64,000 nt of DNA, taken from contig NZ_MKKI01000011.1 of the NCBI RefSeq assembly GCF_001942345.1, positions 248,001-312,000 on the forward strand, in the 5' to 3' direction. Position numbers and translations under genes: made by a program. Shown piece by piece: positions 40,425-52,083 of this stretch. Within the stretch, counting starts at the first letter, position 1; each line of letters starts with the position of its first letter. The notes beneath the pieces were generated by a model that saw only the letters and a program-made list of their open reading frames with translations, had not been told where the DNA came from and searched no databases. The DNA is from Corynebacterium sp. CNJ-954 (lineage in GTDB: Bacteria > Actinomycetota > Actinomycetes > Mycobacteriales > Mycobacteriaceae).

Positions 40425-41379
40425 CGTCCTTCCCGATCCCGCCAGCTGAAGCGTCGACGAACCTCTGAGGTCAGCTTGTCGTCGACGATCACCTCCGGGG
40501 AGAGAAAGGTGACCCGCCAGCTGTGATCACCCGAACGCCAGACAACATCAGCTTCACGTCGCGGTGCCTCCTGCTGCTGATCCACTGCGGTTCTCTCGAA
40601 CTGGAACACCCCGGGGGTCCCCCGTACACGCTGCCTTCTTCGATACGCATCTGCTCAGGAGAAAGGTCCACCGTGCTCGACACCGTCAAGCGGGTCGCCA
40701 AAACATTCTCCCGGAACCACTGCATCTGGGACTCTTCCAGTGCTTGCAGGCTCTGGTGTCTCCGATCTTCGAGCTCAGCTTTCGTGATAGAAGGCCCCTC
40801 CCAGGTGAACAGCGAATCATCGAGAGCGATGCCGATTTCCGGGGATTCGAACCATTGCTCGTAGCCCTTCGCTTCCGGGGACTCATTCACTTCGCCCAGC
40901 GGGTACCCGGAATCGCGGTCGACCCAGATACGCAACGGCCCGACCTTGCGCGGTGGCGCTTTCAACGCCACTGTCCAGCAGTCCCGCCCCTGGAACTCCT
41001 CCACGGTGACCGGACCTTCGGGAGTCGTAAAATCAGATCCCTGCCAGTCGCTGGACCGCCTGGGAGCGCACAGCCCCTGTGCGGGACCGCAGTACAACAC
41101 CTTCCGTGCATCACTAGCGACAGGACGTACGTCTGATCCTTCCACGTCGGCTGCCTCCTCGAAAGACCAGAGCGTCTCGCCATCGCAGACATAGTCGGGC
41201 AAACCGTCTTTCTCCACGCGGAGTTTCCTGCCCTGCCGCCACACTTCGTAACGAACGTCCGGTTCACCGTCACCACGTGTCTCCAGCATCGCGTGCAATG
41301 ACGCGGACGGGTAGCCGAGTAGGACCGGGAGCAGCTCGTTCCACTCGATCGTGTCCTCCGGCCGACCCGTGGGGCTCAT
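40421..41379 (-). CDS. LolA-like-fold hypothetical protein, first of a tandem pair (one frameshift)
   Basis: About 319 aa when corrected. Motifs shared with the neighbour are YEVWRQGRKLRVEKDGLPDY, RIWVDRDSGYPLGE, LDDSLFTWEGPSITKAEL and a Gln-Trp-Phe near residue 215. As given, the frame turns to unrelated sequence after VYGGPPG. One extra G in the run at 40609-40612 restores FQFERTAVDQQQ and WRSGDHSWRVTFLSPEV, giving a stop exactly overlapping the next start (GTGA). The protein is cytoplasmic by lack of signal and its function is unknown. Confidence 0.72.
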
Positions 41380-41382
41380 CGA

Positions 41383-42918
41383 CTACTCCCCTGCCGGAGC
41401 CAGGAACAGCTGGTAGGACGGGTTGTCGGTCACCTCGGTGAACGGGTAGCCCAGATCACTGAGATGGGATTCGAAGTCCTCGGAGTGTGCATCCTCGAAG
41501 GCGGCGAGGATCCGCCCGTAGTCCATTCCCTGACTCCGGTAGTGGAAGGCGGTGATGTTCCAGTTCGTGCCGAGAACATCGAGGAAATGCACCAGCGCAC
41601 CGGGGTGCTCCGGGAACTCGAAGGAGAACATCCGCTCGTTAACGAAGGCAGGCGGCACGCCACCGATCATGTAGCGGATATGTTCCTTGGCGACCTCATC
41701 GTCCGACAGGTCCACGACGTCGTATCCGGCGTCAGCCAGGGCATCCGCAATCGCCTCCCGCTCCGTGACGCCTTCCTTGAGCTGGACGCCGACGAAGATC
41801 CGCGCACGGCGGTCATCGCCGCGCTCACCGACACGGTAGTTGAACTCCGTGACCATCCGACCGTTGAGGACCTCACAGAACTTGAAGAACGCGCCCTGTT
41901 CCTCCGGGATAGTGACCGCGAAGATCGCCTCTCCGCCTTCACCGAGTTCCGCCCGCTCGGAGATGTAGCGCAGGGTGTGGAAGTTCAGGTTGGCGCCGGA
42001 GAGCACGTTCACCAGGGTCTCGTCCTGGATGTCATTGGCCGCGGCATACTTCTTGAGTCCCGCCAGGGACACCGCGCCCGCAGGCTCGGCGATCGCCCGC
42101 GTGTCGTCGAAAAGGTCCTTGATGGCTGCGCTGATCTCATCGGAGCTGACCGTGACGACTTCATCCAGGTACTCCTTGCACAGTCGGAAGGTCTCGGCAC
42201 CGATCTTGCGGACGGCCACGCCCTCAGCGAAGAGGCTGACGTGCTCAAGTTCGACCGGTTCACCGGCCCACAGCGCTGCAGTGAGACATGCGGACTCCTC
42301 GGGTTCCACACCGATGACCTGGATTTCGGGGTTCAGTTCCTTCAACAGCACGGCGACCCCGGCGGCGAGACCGCCACCGCCGACGGGAACGAAAACACGG
42401 TCGACGGGACCTGCCTGGAAGATCTCCAGCCCGATGGTTCCCTGGCCAGCAATCACCGCTTCATTGTCGAACGGTGGGACGTAGACCAGGCCGTCGGTCT
42501 CCGAAAGCTCCTTGGCCTTCCCCTGTGCCGCGTCGAAGTTCTCACCGTGCAGCACAACTTCGCCGCCGAAACCGCGCACCGCGTCCACTTTGATGGAAGG
42601 GGTGGTCACCGGCATGACGATGACCGACCGGATGCCGAGTTCGCGTCCGGACAGCGCCACGCCCTGCGCGTGGTTCCCCGCTGAGGCGGTGATCACACCG
42701 GCACAGCCGGTGAGCTGTGACATCCGGTTGAACGCGCCACGCAGCTTGAAACTGTGGACAGGTTGAAGGTCTTCACGCTTGACCAGGACACGGTTGCCCG
42801 TCTTCTCCGACAACGCATCCATGGTGTCCAGGGGCGTGTGCTTGGCCGCGCGGTAGACCGGCGCGGCAACGATGTCGCGGAGGTATTCGGCCGAGGTCTT
42901 CGTCACGGAGTTAGCCAT
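41383..42918 (-). CDS. ilvA: Threonine dehydratase, biosynthetic, long form with two ACT domains
   Basis: PLP enzyme (511 aa) making 2-ketobutyrate from threonine, the entry step of isoleucine synthesis. The PLP Lys is in VHSFKLRGAFN, the phosphate loop is VGGGGLAAG and TASAGNHAQGVA is present. Two C-terminal ACT-like domains (about 330-410 and 425-505; FAVTIPEEQGAFFKF and FSFEFPEHPGALVHF) make it the E. coli-size allosteric form. C. glutamicum IlvA is shorter (about 436 aa) and lies elsewhere. The ATG is 8 nt after TACGAT (42927-42932), suggesting a leaderless mRNA; an in-frame TTG at 42927 is less likely. Confidence 0.95.
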   Translation of the reverse strand: MANSVTKTSAEYLRDIVAAPVYRAAKHTPLDTMDALSEKTGNRVLVKREDLQPVHSFKLRGAFNRMSQLTGCAGVITASAGNHAQGVALSGRELGIRSVIVMPVTTPSIKVDAVRGFGGEVVLHGENFDAAQGKAKELSETDGLVYVPPFDNEAVIAGQGTIGLEIFQAGPVDRVFVPVGGGGLAAGVAVLLKELNPEIQVIGVEPEESACLTAALWAGEPVELEHVSLFAEGVAVRKIGAETFRLCKEYLDEVVTVSSDEISAAIKDLFDDTRAIAEPAGAVSLAGLKKYAAANDIQDETLVNVLSGANLNFHTLRYISERAELGEGGEAIFAVTIPEEQGAFFKFCEVLNGRMVTEFNYRVGERGDDRRARIFVGVQLKEGVTEREAIADALADAGYDVVDLSDDEVAKEHIRYMIGGVPPAFVNERMFSFEFPEHPGALVHFLDVLGTNWNITAFHYRSQGMDYGRILAAFEDAHSEDFESHLSDLGYPFTEVTDNPSYQLFLAPAGE

Positions 42919-42957
42919 GGTTGTCAATCGTACTGAACGGCTGTATCCGACCGGTCA

Positions 42958-43644
42958 CTAGGACTGTACGGGCCAGGAGGTGTTGACCGTGGCTGCACGG
43001 TCCGTCTGCCCTTTGTCCTCGAAATACTTCTTGAGTCCGGACTGCGACTCGTAGTGCCAGGTTGCCTGGTTAAGCATGAGTTCGTCCGCACTGACCTCGG
43101 TGAGTTCGGGGTAGGCGCGGGCTAGTTTCCATGCCACTCTGGCAGCTGCCAGAGCATCTGCCGTAGCCTCGTGCGCGTTGTCCAGCGTCACACCCCAGTG
43201 GGCGCACACCGGTTCCAGCTGCCGTTTACCTTTGCGGTACGGATCCTTCGCTTTGTCGATGACCAGAGGGTCGACGACCGGACCGTCCACGGTGAACGTG
43301 GGATCCAGGCTCCGGAGGACCGTGAGGTCGTACGCGGCGTTGTACACGATCAGTGTCGCTCCATCGCGCCACCCTGCCCGGATCCGCTCGATGGTCTCGG
43401 CAAGGACCTCATCGTGAGGGCGTCCGTGTTCCCGGGCGTACTCCGTGGAGATGCCGTGGACTTTCGCCGCCCCTTCAGGAATGGGGATACCCGGGTCAGC
43501 GAGCATCTCCAGGTCGTCACGTTGACGACCGTTGATCGAGATCAGGGCACTGGTCACGATGCGTGCGGTGAGCGGGTCCGTACCGGTGGTCTCCAGGTCG
43601 AAGCTGAGGAGATGGGTCGGATCGAAATGCGCGGCGGTCGTCAT
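42958..43644 (-). CDS. DnaQ-like 3'-5' exonuclease
   Basis: DEDD-family exonuclease, 228 aa, resembling the epsilon proofreading subunit but free-standing. Exo I is LLSFDLETTGTDP, Exo II is TLIVYNAAYDLTVL and Exo III is NAHEATADALAAARVA, the DEDDh type with His before ATADA. The start ATG 43644 lies 9 nt after TATAGA (43654-43659), so probably leaderless. Role in repair or RNA processing is not determined. Confidence 0.9.
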   Translation of the reverse strand: MTTAAHFDPTHLLSFDLETTGTDPLTARIVTSALISINGRQRDDLEMLADPGIPIPEGAAKVHGISTEYAREHGRPHDEVLAETIERIRAGWRDGATLIVYNAAYDLTVLRSLDPTFTVDGPVVDPLVIDKAKDPYRKGKRQLEPVCAHWGVTLDNAHEATADALAAARVAWKLARAYPELTEVSADELMLNQATWHYESQSGLKKYFEDKGQTDRAATVNTSWPVQS

Positions 43645-43699
43645 GGGTGCCACTCTATAACGCCCCCCGGACGCCAATGCCGCGGTGTAGTCGACGTAC

Positions 43700-43748
43700 G
43701 ACGCCGCCCGGGCACACGGTCGATATGGCCGTGTGCCCGGGCGGCGTC
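43700..43748. terminator. 20-bp perfect hairpin
   Basis: The arms 43700-43719 and 43729-43748 pair over 20 bp around a 9-base loop, with no T-run. It lies 43 bp beyond the stop of the small minus-strand peptide gene and upstream of the exonuclease start, so it is placed to end transcription of that small gene. Confidence 0.65.
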
Positions 43749-43791
43749 ACCGCAGGGAATGACGGGCAAACACCCCTGCGCCCTTGCGGAC

Positions 43792-43914
43792 TTAGACGAG
43801 GAAGTCGTCATGCTCCGGCGTGTCGACGGCGATGGCCTCGTCGTCCCCGAAGAGGAAGTAGTTGGCGCCGGAGGTCATCTCGTTGATCTCTTCACGGCTG
43901 AGCAGGTTGAACAT
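43792..43914 (-). CDS. Small acidic peptide gene (40 aa), unrecognised
   Basis: The ORF runs ATG (43914) to TAA (43792). An AAAGGA Shine-Dalgarno sequence lies 7 nt before the ATG, and a 20-bp hairpin lies just after the gene. The peptide starts MFNLLSREEINEM and ends HDDFLV; it has about ten acidic and one or two basic residues and an aromatic centre (NYFLFGDDE). There is no signal peptide, membrane helix or Cys. I know no family for it. The combined Shine-Dalgarno, stop and terminator and the otherwise empty flanks make it a credible gene. A signalling peptide or small regulator is speculation. Confidence 0.6.
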   Translation of the reverse strand: MFNLLSREEINEMTSGANYFLFGDDEAIAVDTPEHDDFLV

Positions 43915-46372
<2,458 letters not shown>

Positions 46373-46465
46373 CTCGTCCGGCTGCACCGGTTGCCGCGCT
46401 CCACGGACACTAGGTCCGCGGTAGGCTCGACGTCGACATCCGCCGCGACCATCGTCAGGAGTTCC

Positions 46466-46801
46466 ATGTCCGTCGTGAAGATCAACGCTATTTCCGTGCC
46501 CGAGGGAGCCGGACCCGAGCTGGAGAAACGATTCGCAGCCCGCGCCCACACCGTCGACTCCTCCCCCGGTTTCGAGGGCTTCCAGCTGCTGCGGCCGACC
46601 AAGGGCGACGACCGGTATTTCGTCGTCACCACCTGGGCCACCGAGGAAGACTTCCAGGCGTGGGCCGCAGGCCCTGCAAAGGCCGCGCACAGTGGCCCCC
46701 ATGGCGGTGAGGGGAAGAAGCCGGTGGCGACCGGGGCCTCCCTGCTGGAATTCGAGGTCGTGGATCTCGACGCGATCACCGCGCAGGCCTCCGACGACTA
46801 G
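46466..46801 (+). CDS. mhuD: Heme-degrading monooxygenase, MhuD-like
   Basis: A 111-aa ABM-fold protein strikingly like mycobacterial MhuD as I remember it: VVKINAISVPEGAGPELEKR, SPGFEGFQLLRPTKGDDRYF and VATGASLLEFEVV. The functional residues of that family are visible: Asn in INAI (residue 7), the FQAWA Trp and the His in KAAHSG that ligates heme. It would open heme to release iron in the cytoplasm. AGGAG precedes the ATG. It follows ligA by 93 bp. Confidence 0.9.
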   Translation: MSVVKINAISVPEGAGPELEKRFAARAHTVDSSPGFEGFQLLRPTKGDDRYFVVTTWATEEDFQAWAAGPAKAAHSGPHGGEGKKPVATGASLLEFEVVDLDAITAQASDD

Positions 46802-46819
46802 ACCTGCCCCGGGCTCTGC

Positions 46820-47773
46820 TCAGTTGCGGTGCAACAACGCCGCGGCCCCCCGCACGGTCCGCGCCAGCTCCGCTGCCGCCCCGGGCTTCAGGATCCCCTC
46901 GCCTACCGCGACCAGGTCAATCTGGGGCTCGGGCGTCGCCACATCGAAGGTCCACTGTTTCCACGTCCGGATGACACGGTGTGCGATGTCGTCACTGGTT
47001 CTGCTGTCATCGACCCGCCAGGCGACGGACGTACCATCGTCCACCATCCGGGCGACGCTGTCCGTCAGATCGTCGACGACAACACTGTCCGCTCCAGTGT
47101 GTACGACCTCGGGCCACTCGACACCACTGTCGAGGATGACTGACCGTGCTCCCACGCCACGGACCTGCCCGATGAAGCGACGTTCGACATTCACCGCGAC
47201 CTCACGGTCGACCTGCATGGTCTCGAACTCGGTGGCCCCCTGCAGCCGGGACGTGACCTCACCGAGTCGTCTTTCGTGGACGTGCACCACGGTGGCTCCG
47301 ACAGCATCGCAGAACTCCCGCACCCCTTCCCCGAGGGACAGGGCGACATCTCGGAAGGCGGGACGGTCGAAACACAGCGGGTGTCCGCGGTACTCGACGG
47401 AAGCACCGAATGTCCATGGGCCCGACACGTGCACCATCAGTCGGTCGGCGCCGGGCATCGTTTCGGCGACAGTGTCGGTGAGTTCGTGGAGCCGTCCGAG
47501 GAAATGACGGGCATCCAGGGTCTTCCCTGGGGCCACTTCCCACCCGCGTGCATGGGACCGAAGGTACGGGCCGCCGACGAGCGCGCCCATCGCGGCCGTC
47601 ACCGGCACCAAGTCGCTCTGTGGCAGGCTCAGCGGAGGGACGACGCCGACGTCCTCATCCACGTCACGGGTCCGTCGAGAGGCGGCAGCCAGAGCAGAAC
47701 GGAGATCGCCGTGGTCGGTCCGCACATCCTCCCACCAGCCGAGACGCAGTGGGCCATCCTCTCCTGCGTTCAC
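46820..47773 (-). CDS. MetE/UROD-like-fold protein of unknown substrate
   Basis: A 317-aa protein resembling the conserved protein next to ligA in mycobacteria (Rv3015c type), with a cobalamin-independent methionine synthase/uroporphyrinogen decarboxylase-like barrel. Visible segments are [40 protein letters not shown] and [11 protein letters not shown]. It is too short for MetE and I do not see the full MetE zinc-site set. The GTG at 47773 overlaps the mnmA stop (GTGA). Function unknown. Confidence 0.75.
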   Translation of the reverse strand: MNAGEDGPLRLGWWEDVRTDHGDLRSALAAASRRTRDVDEDVGVVPPLSLPQSDLVPVTAAMGALVGGPYLRSHARGWEVAPGKTLDARHFLGRLHELTDTVAETMPGADRLMVHVSGPWTFGASVEYRGHPLCFDRPAFRDVALSLGEGVREFCDAVGATVVHVHERRLGEVTSRLQGATEFETMQVDREVAVNVERRFIGQVRGVGARSVILDSGVEWPEVVHTGADSVVVDDLTDSVARMVDDGTSVAWRVDDSRTSDDIAHRVIRTWKQWTFDVATPEPQIDLVAVGEGILKPGAAAELARTVRGAAALLHRN

Positions 47774-48876
47774 GCCGACTGTGCCTGCTTGCCGGTCGAC
47801 CACGGCACCGTGGCACTGATGGTGCCTGATCCGAGCAGGATGTCGCCGTCTGCATCGGGGAGATAGACCACTGCCGCCTGCCCACGTGCGACACCGCGCA
47901 AGGGCTCGTGGAGGTCGAGGGCGACGGACCCGTCGTTCAGGGTGGCTGTCGCCGGGACGACGCCGCCGTGGGCGCGGACCTGGACGTCGCAGTCAAAGGT
48001 GGTGCCGTGTTTCGCCGGGTCCAGACGCTTGAGCCGGTCGGCCGTGATGTGGCCGATACGCAGGTCGTCCCGGCCACCGACGGTGACCGTCCCGGTGGAG
48101 GCATCGATGTCGGTGACGTACCTCGGTTGTCCGTCGGCCGCGGGTCCGGCGACACCGAGGCCCTTGCGCTGGCCGATGGTGAATCCGTACACCCCGTCGT
48201 GTTCGGCGAGAGTCTCACCCTCGACCGACTTCACCATCCCGGGACGCAGGCCGATCTGGTTACCGAGGAACGCCTGGGTGTTACCGTCGGGGATGAAACA
48301 GATGTCATGGCTGTCCGGCTTCGACGCCACCCCCATCCCGAGGTCCTTGGCCTCGGCGCGGATGTCAGGCTTCACCGTGTCACCGACCGGGAACATGCAG
48401 TGCGCCAACTGCTCGTCATCGAGCACACCGAGCACATAGGACTGGTCCTTGTTGTCGTCGATACCGCGACGCATGACGCCGTCGTGCAGGCGGGCATAGT
48501 GCCCGGTGACCACGGCGTCGAAACCGAGCGCGATCGACCGGTCCAGCAGCGCCTCGAACTTGATCTTCTCGTTGCAGCGCAGGCAGGGATTCGGTGTCTC
48601 CCCGATCTCGTAGGACTCCACGAAGTTGTCGATGACATCGGCCTTGAACCGGTCGGAGAAGTCCCACACGTAAAATGGAATCCCGAGGGAATCACACACA
48701 CGCCGGGCATCAGCGGAGTCCTCCAGCGAACAACATCCCCGTGATCCGGCACGGACAGCCTCCGGCGACTGGCTCAACGCCAGGTGCACGCCGACAACGT
48801 CATGCCCCGCCTCCAGCGCCCGTGCTGCAGCCACGGAGGAGTCCACTCCCCCGCTCATCGCCGCGACAACCCGCAT
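47770..48876 (-). CDS. mnmA: tRNA-specific 2-thiouridylase
   Basis: MnmA/TrmU (368 aa) thiolates U34 of tRNA Lys, Glu and Gln. PP-loop [12 protein letters not shown] (residues 6-17), catalytic Cys pair in [12 protein letters not shown] and HDICFIPDG, and [11 protein letters not shown] are present. The ATG is preceded by AGAGGAAGG. The cysteine desulfurase encoded just upstream on the same strand is the natural sulfur donor; the gap is 146 bp. Confidence 0.96.
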   Translation of the reverse strand: MRVVAAMSGGVDSSVAAARALEAGHDVVGVHLALSQSPEAVRAGSRGCCSLEDSADARRVCDSLGIPFYVWDFSDRFKADVIDNFVESYEIGETPNPCLRCNEKIKFEALLDRSIALGFDAVVTGHYARLHDGVMRRGIDDNKDQSYVLGVLDDEQLAHCMFPVGDTVKPDIRAEAKDLGMGVASKPDSHDICFIPDGNTQAFLGNQIGLRPGMVKSVEGETLAEHDGVYGFTIGQRKGLGVAGPAADGQPRYVTDIDASTGTVTVGGRDDLRIGHITADRLKRLDPAKHGTTFDCDVQVRAHGGVVPATATLNDGSVALDLHEPLRGVARGQAAVVYLPDADGDILLGSGTISATVPWSTGKQAQSA

Positions 48877-49022
48877 ACCTTCCTCTGCTCTCTCGTGCAC
48901 ACCGGTGCACGTCGGTGATCGTGTGGGACCGTCAGTTCCCGAGGCCCTGCAGTCGACCCTTCACCCTACACCGCGGCAGGTCAGGTGCGAATCGGCCGGC
49001 GGCAGGTACGGCAGTACCGCCG

Positions 49023-50261
49023 CTACGAAGCCATCCCGGCCGCACGCGCCTGGTCGACGACACCCGGCAGCAGGGAGCAGAGCCGGTCGACGTCGTCCGC
49101 GGTGGTCGCCGTCCCGAAGGTCAGCCGTAACGCGCCGCGGGCAACCTCAACCGGGACGCCCATCCCGGTCAGCACGTGGCTGGCGCGGTTCACTCCGGCC
49201 GAACATGCCGACCCTGTCGAAGCATCCACTCCCGCGACATCCAGCAACATGATCAGGCTGTCCCCTTCCGCCCCGGGGAATGCCACATGGACATGCCCGG
49301 AGAGAGCTCCGCCGGACGGATCGGTGTAGATCCGCGACTGAGGGATCGCCCCGACGACGGAAAGGACCTTCTTCCGGAGAGCGGACAGGCGCCGTTGTTC
49401 CTCCTCCATCTCCTTGACAGCGGCAGCCAGGGCTGCGGCTGTGCCGGCCGCTCCCTGCGGGTTCGCTGTCCCTGACCGGACGCCCCTCTCCTGCCCGCCA
49501 CCACGCAGGGGGCTGACCAGTACCGCGTCCCGACGGGCGAGCAGAATACCCATGGATTTCGGCCCACCGAACTTGTGGGCGCTCGCGGCCAACGTCGAAC
49601 AGCCGAGGGCATGGAAGTCCACGGGCAGGTGGCCGACGGCCTGGACTGCATCGACGTGGAACGGCACACCGGCGGCCACGGCTCGCCCGGCGAGGTCAGC
49701 GACCGGCTGCAGGTTGCCCGTCTCGTTATTCGCCCACATACAGGTCATGACCGCGTCGACCGATGCCTCGAGCTCCGGTAGCTCGCTCACGCGGACCCGT
49801 CCCCACCCGTCGACGGGCATCTCGCTGTGGTCGAACTGCGGGGTGCCCCCGCCCACCATGCCACCACACAGCCAGTCGACGGTTTCGACGATGGCCGGAT
49901 GTTCGGTCGCCGCCGCGTGAATCCGCCGGGCCGCGGGGCCCCTGGTCTTCTTCGCCCCGTACGCAAGCCCCTGGACGGCGAGATTGTCCGATTCTGTTCC
50001 GGACGCGGTGAAGATGACCTCAGCACGGTCGGCGCCCAGCAACTCGGCGACCTGTTCACGTGCGTCTTCCAGCACCCGTTGTGCGTGCCGTCCTGAGGCG
50101 TACTGACCGGCGGGGTTCAGGAGCGCCCCCGTGTCTGCCATCGCGGCAGCCGCTTCCGCACGCAACGGCGCGGTAGCGGCGTGGTCGGCGAAGATCCTCG
50201 GCGTTGTCGGCATCGTCGGCATCGTCGGCATCGTCGGCATCGTCGGTGTCGTGGGTGTCAC
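49023..50261 (-). CDS. Cysteine desulfurase, NifS/IscS-like
   Basis: PLP enzyme (412 aa) that takes sulfur from cysteine, probably for MnmA and other acceptors. The PLP Lys is in LAASAHKFGGPKSMG, and the persulfide Cys in STGSACSAGVNRASH (about residue 345). The conserved N-terminus FADHAATAPLRAEA starts near residue 24, after a T/M/P repeat encoded by tandem 9-bp units. The GTG at 50261 has GAGGAG upstream. Any of the following in-frame ATGs could be the real start. It follows nhaP by 6 bp once that gene's frameshift is corrected. Confidence 0.92.
   Translation of the reverse strand: MTPTTPTMPTMPTMPTMPTTPRIFADHAATAPLRAEAAAAMADTGALLNPAGQYASGRHAQRVLEDAREQVAELLGADRAEVIFTASGTESDNLAVQGLAYGAKKTRGPAARRIHAAATEHPAIVETVDWLCGGMVGGGTPQFDHSEMPVDGWGRVRVSELPELEASVDAVMTCMWANNETGNLQPVADLAGRAVAAGVPFHVDAVQAVGHLPVDFHALGCSTLAASAHKFGGPKSMGILLARRDAVLVSPLRGGGQERGVRSGTANPQGAAGTAAALAAAVKEMEEEQRRLSALRKKVLSVVGAIPQSRIYTDPSGGALSGHVHVAFPGAEGDSLIMLLDVAGVDASTGSACSAGVNRASHVLTGMGVPVEVARGALRLTFGTATTADDVDRLCSLLPGVVDQARAAGMAS
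50211..50246. repeat. Four tandem copies of a 9-bp unit at the cysteine desulfurase start
   Basis: CATCGTCGG is repeated four times exactly, with degenerate copies on both sides. On the coding (minus) strand each unit reads Met-Pro-Thr, giving a series of in-frame ATG codons. Because the unit is 9 bp, copy-number change alters N-terminal length and the distance from the Shine-Dalgarno sequence without shifting frame. Confidence 0.85.
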
Positions 50262-50267
50262 AGCCGG

Positions 50268-51888
50268 TCACCTCTCCTCGGGGAATGCCAGAAGGCGTCG
50301 GTCGAGCTCGCGCATCTTCTCCCCGATCGCCTCGGGTCGACCCCCGCCGCGACTTCGAGGCTGCCAGACTTCGCTGGGCCGCGTACATCGCCTCACGCCT
50401 GACCTCGAGTGCCTTTCGGCCCAGCGCCTGACTGCGCGCCCGGCGCCTACGTAGGATCTCGGCTTCCGTCGTCCCCGCCTCATCCGGGGCATCATCAGCA
50501 CTGTCATCGGAGCTGTCGTCCAGGTTCGACGCCGATCGCACGAGACCGAGTCGCTCCTCGATGCGTGCCGCCTGCTCCGGCGAGAGCCCTTCACTCATCT
50601 GTTTGCGGACCACATCCAGCGCAACGCGGTACGCCTCGTCGAGGGCCTCCTCCGTCAGCTTGTCGTCCAGGTCCTGCAGCCCGTGATGTGTGCGCAGGTA
50701 GGAGGTCAATGCAGGCAGAGTGAGTCCCGGAATCACCATCGTGCACAGGAGTACGACGAAGGCGACGATGGTGAACTCGTCACGCAGCGGGAAATCAGCC
50801 GGGTTCAGTGACAGCACCAGGGCGAATGTCACAAGACCTCTCATCCCGGACCAGCTGAGCAGGATGACGTCGGTGAATCGGATCGGCGCACGGTAGCGCC
50901 CCCGCTTTGTCCGATTGGCCCGCAGCAGCCAGAACATCCAGAGGAACCGCACCAGAATCAGCACCGCAGAGATCACCAGCCCCCACCACACCGGGTTGAG
51001 GTGGTCGGTCTCGTCGTCGATGATCGCGTCGCGGACATTCATGCCCATCAGCCCGAAGGCGAGGCCGGTAACCAGAAGCTCGGTGACCTCCCAGAACGCA
51101 GACCCCGTCAGCCGGGAGTCCGCCGCAGTCGCATCCGCACGGGACGTCAGTTCCACGGCAGCGACGACGACAGCGATCACGCCGGACACGTGGATCTCCT
51201 CCGCCGCGAGGTACACCATGAACGGCAGGACCCAGGTGAACGCGTTACCGGCGACCGGCGAATCGAGCCACCCCAGCACCAACGCCGATCCCCGCCCGAC
51301 GAGCCAGCCGAGCAGCACCGCCCCCACCGCGCTGTAGATGAACGTCCCGCCGGCTTCGAACCAGTGGATGTCGTCATTGAACTCAGCCGCGGTGATAGCC
51401 GCGCTGAAGATCACCAGGGATGCCGCGTCGTTGAACAGACCTTCCGACTGCAGCGACCCGATGATCCTGCGGGGAATACCGGCGGGCTCAGCCACGGCCT
51501 CGACGGCGACAGGGTCCGGAGGAGCGACAGCGGCCGCGAGTGCCAGAGCAGCGACCAGGCCGACCCCCGGGATGATCAGCATGGTCACCCCGGTGACGAC
51601 GGCGACAGTGATGAACACCAGCCCCACCGACAGACTGAGGATCGTCCGCCACTGGTCCCGGAACATGCCCCACGATGTTCTGCGTGCCAGCGCCCACAGC
51701 AGCGGTGGCAGGAACAGCGGGAGAATCAGCTCCGGTTCGATCCACACCGTCGGAGTCCCCGGGATGAACATCACCGCAGTGGTCACGAGCAGAAGGAGGA
51801 CCGGCCACGGAAGGCCGATGCGGTCGCCGACGCCCACCGTCAGTACCGTCGCGAGCATCAGGAACATGATGACGAAGAGGGTGGTCAC
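50268..51888 (-). CDS. Na+/H+ antiporter, CPA1 (NhaP) family (one likely frameshift)
   Basis: About 539 aa with 12 helices. Family motifs are AAAVAPPDPVAVEAVAEPAG, LFNDAASLVIFSAAI and SGMRGLVTFALVLSLNP. The hydrophilic C-terminus is in frame to about SLAASKSRRG. It then runs into a meaningless Asp-Ala repeat overlapping the desulfurase by 200 bp. Removing one base of the run 50341-50345 gives GRPEAIGEKMRELDRRLLAF ending PEER, and a stop 6 bp before the next gene. The GTG start has AAGGA upstream. Ion specificity is unproven. Confidence 0.85.
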
Positions 51889-51953
51889 GGCGTTCTGTCC
51901 TTCGTGGTGGGCTCGGAGTGGCGTGGTGGGATACCGCCGAAACTTCCGGGAAT

Positions 51954-51994
51954 ACGGCGAGGACCCGCACTCGATGAGTGCGGGTCCTCGCCGT
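51954..51994 (-). terminator. 19-bp perfect hairpin after etfA
   Basis: The arms 51954-51972 and 51976-51994 pair over 19 bp with a 3-base loop, 90 bp beyond the etfA stop and upstream of nhaP. No T-run follows. It most likely ends etfBA transcription. Confidence 0.7.
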
Positions 51995-52083
51995 GCCGTG
52001 CACGGTACACCTCACCGGTTCACCGCTGAGTCTACCCGGCGGTTCCGGCGCAGACACCGCCAGGTGCCTGCAGTGACGTACTG

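Noticed and set aside
50211..50246. CRISPR-like or VNTR array
   Set aside because: The units are contiguous 9-mers without spacers and inside coding sequence.
50056..50267. Asp-Ala repeat tail of the antiporter overlapping the desulfurase gene
   Set aside because: Out-of-frame reading of the 9-bp repeat after a one-base indel; the corrected frame stops at 50268.
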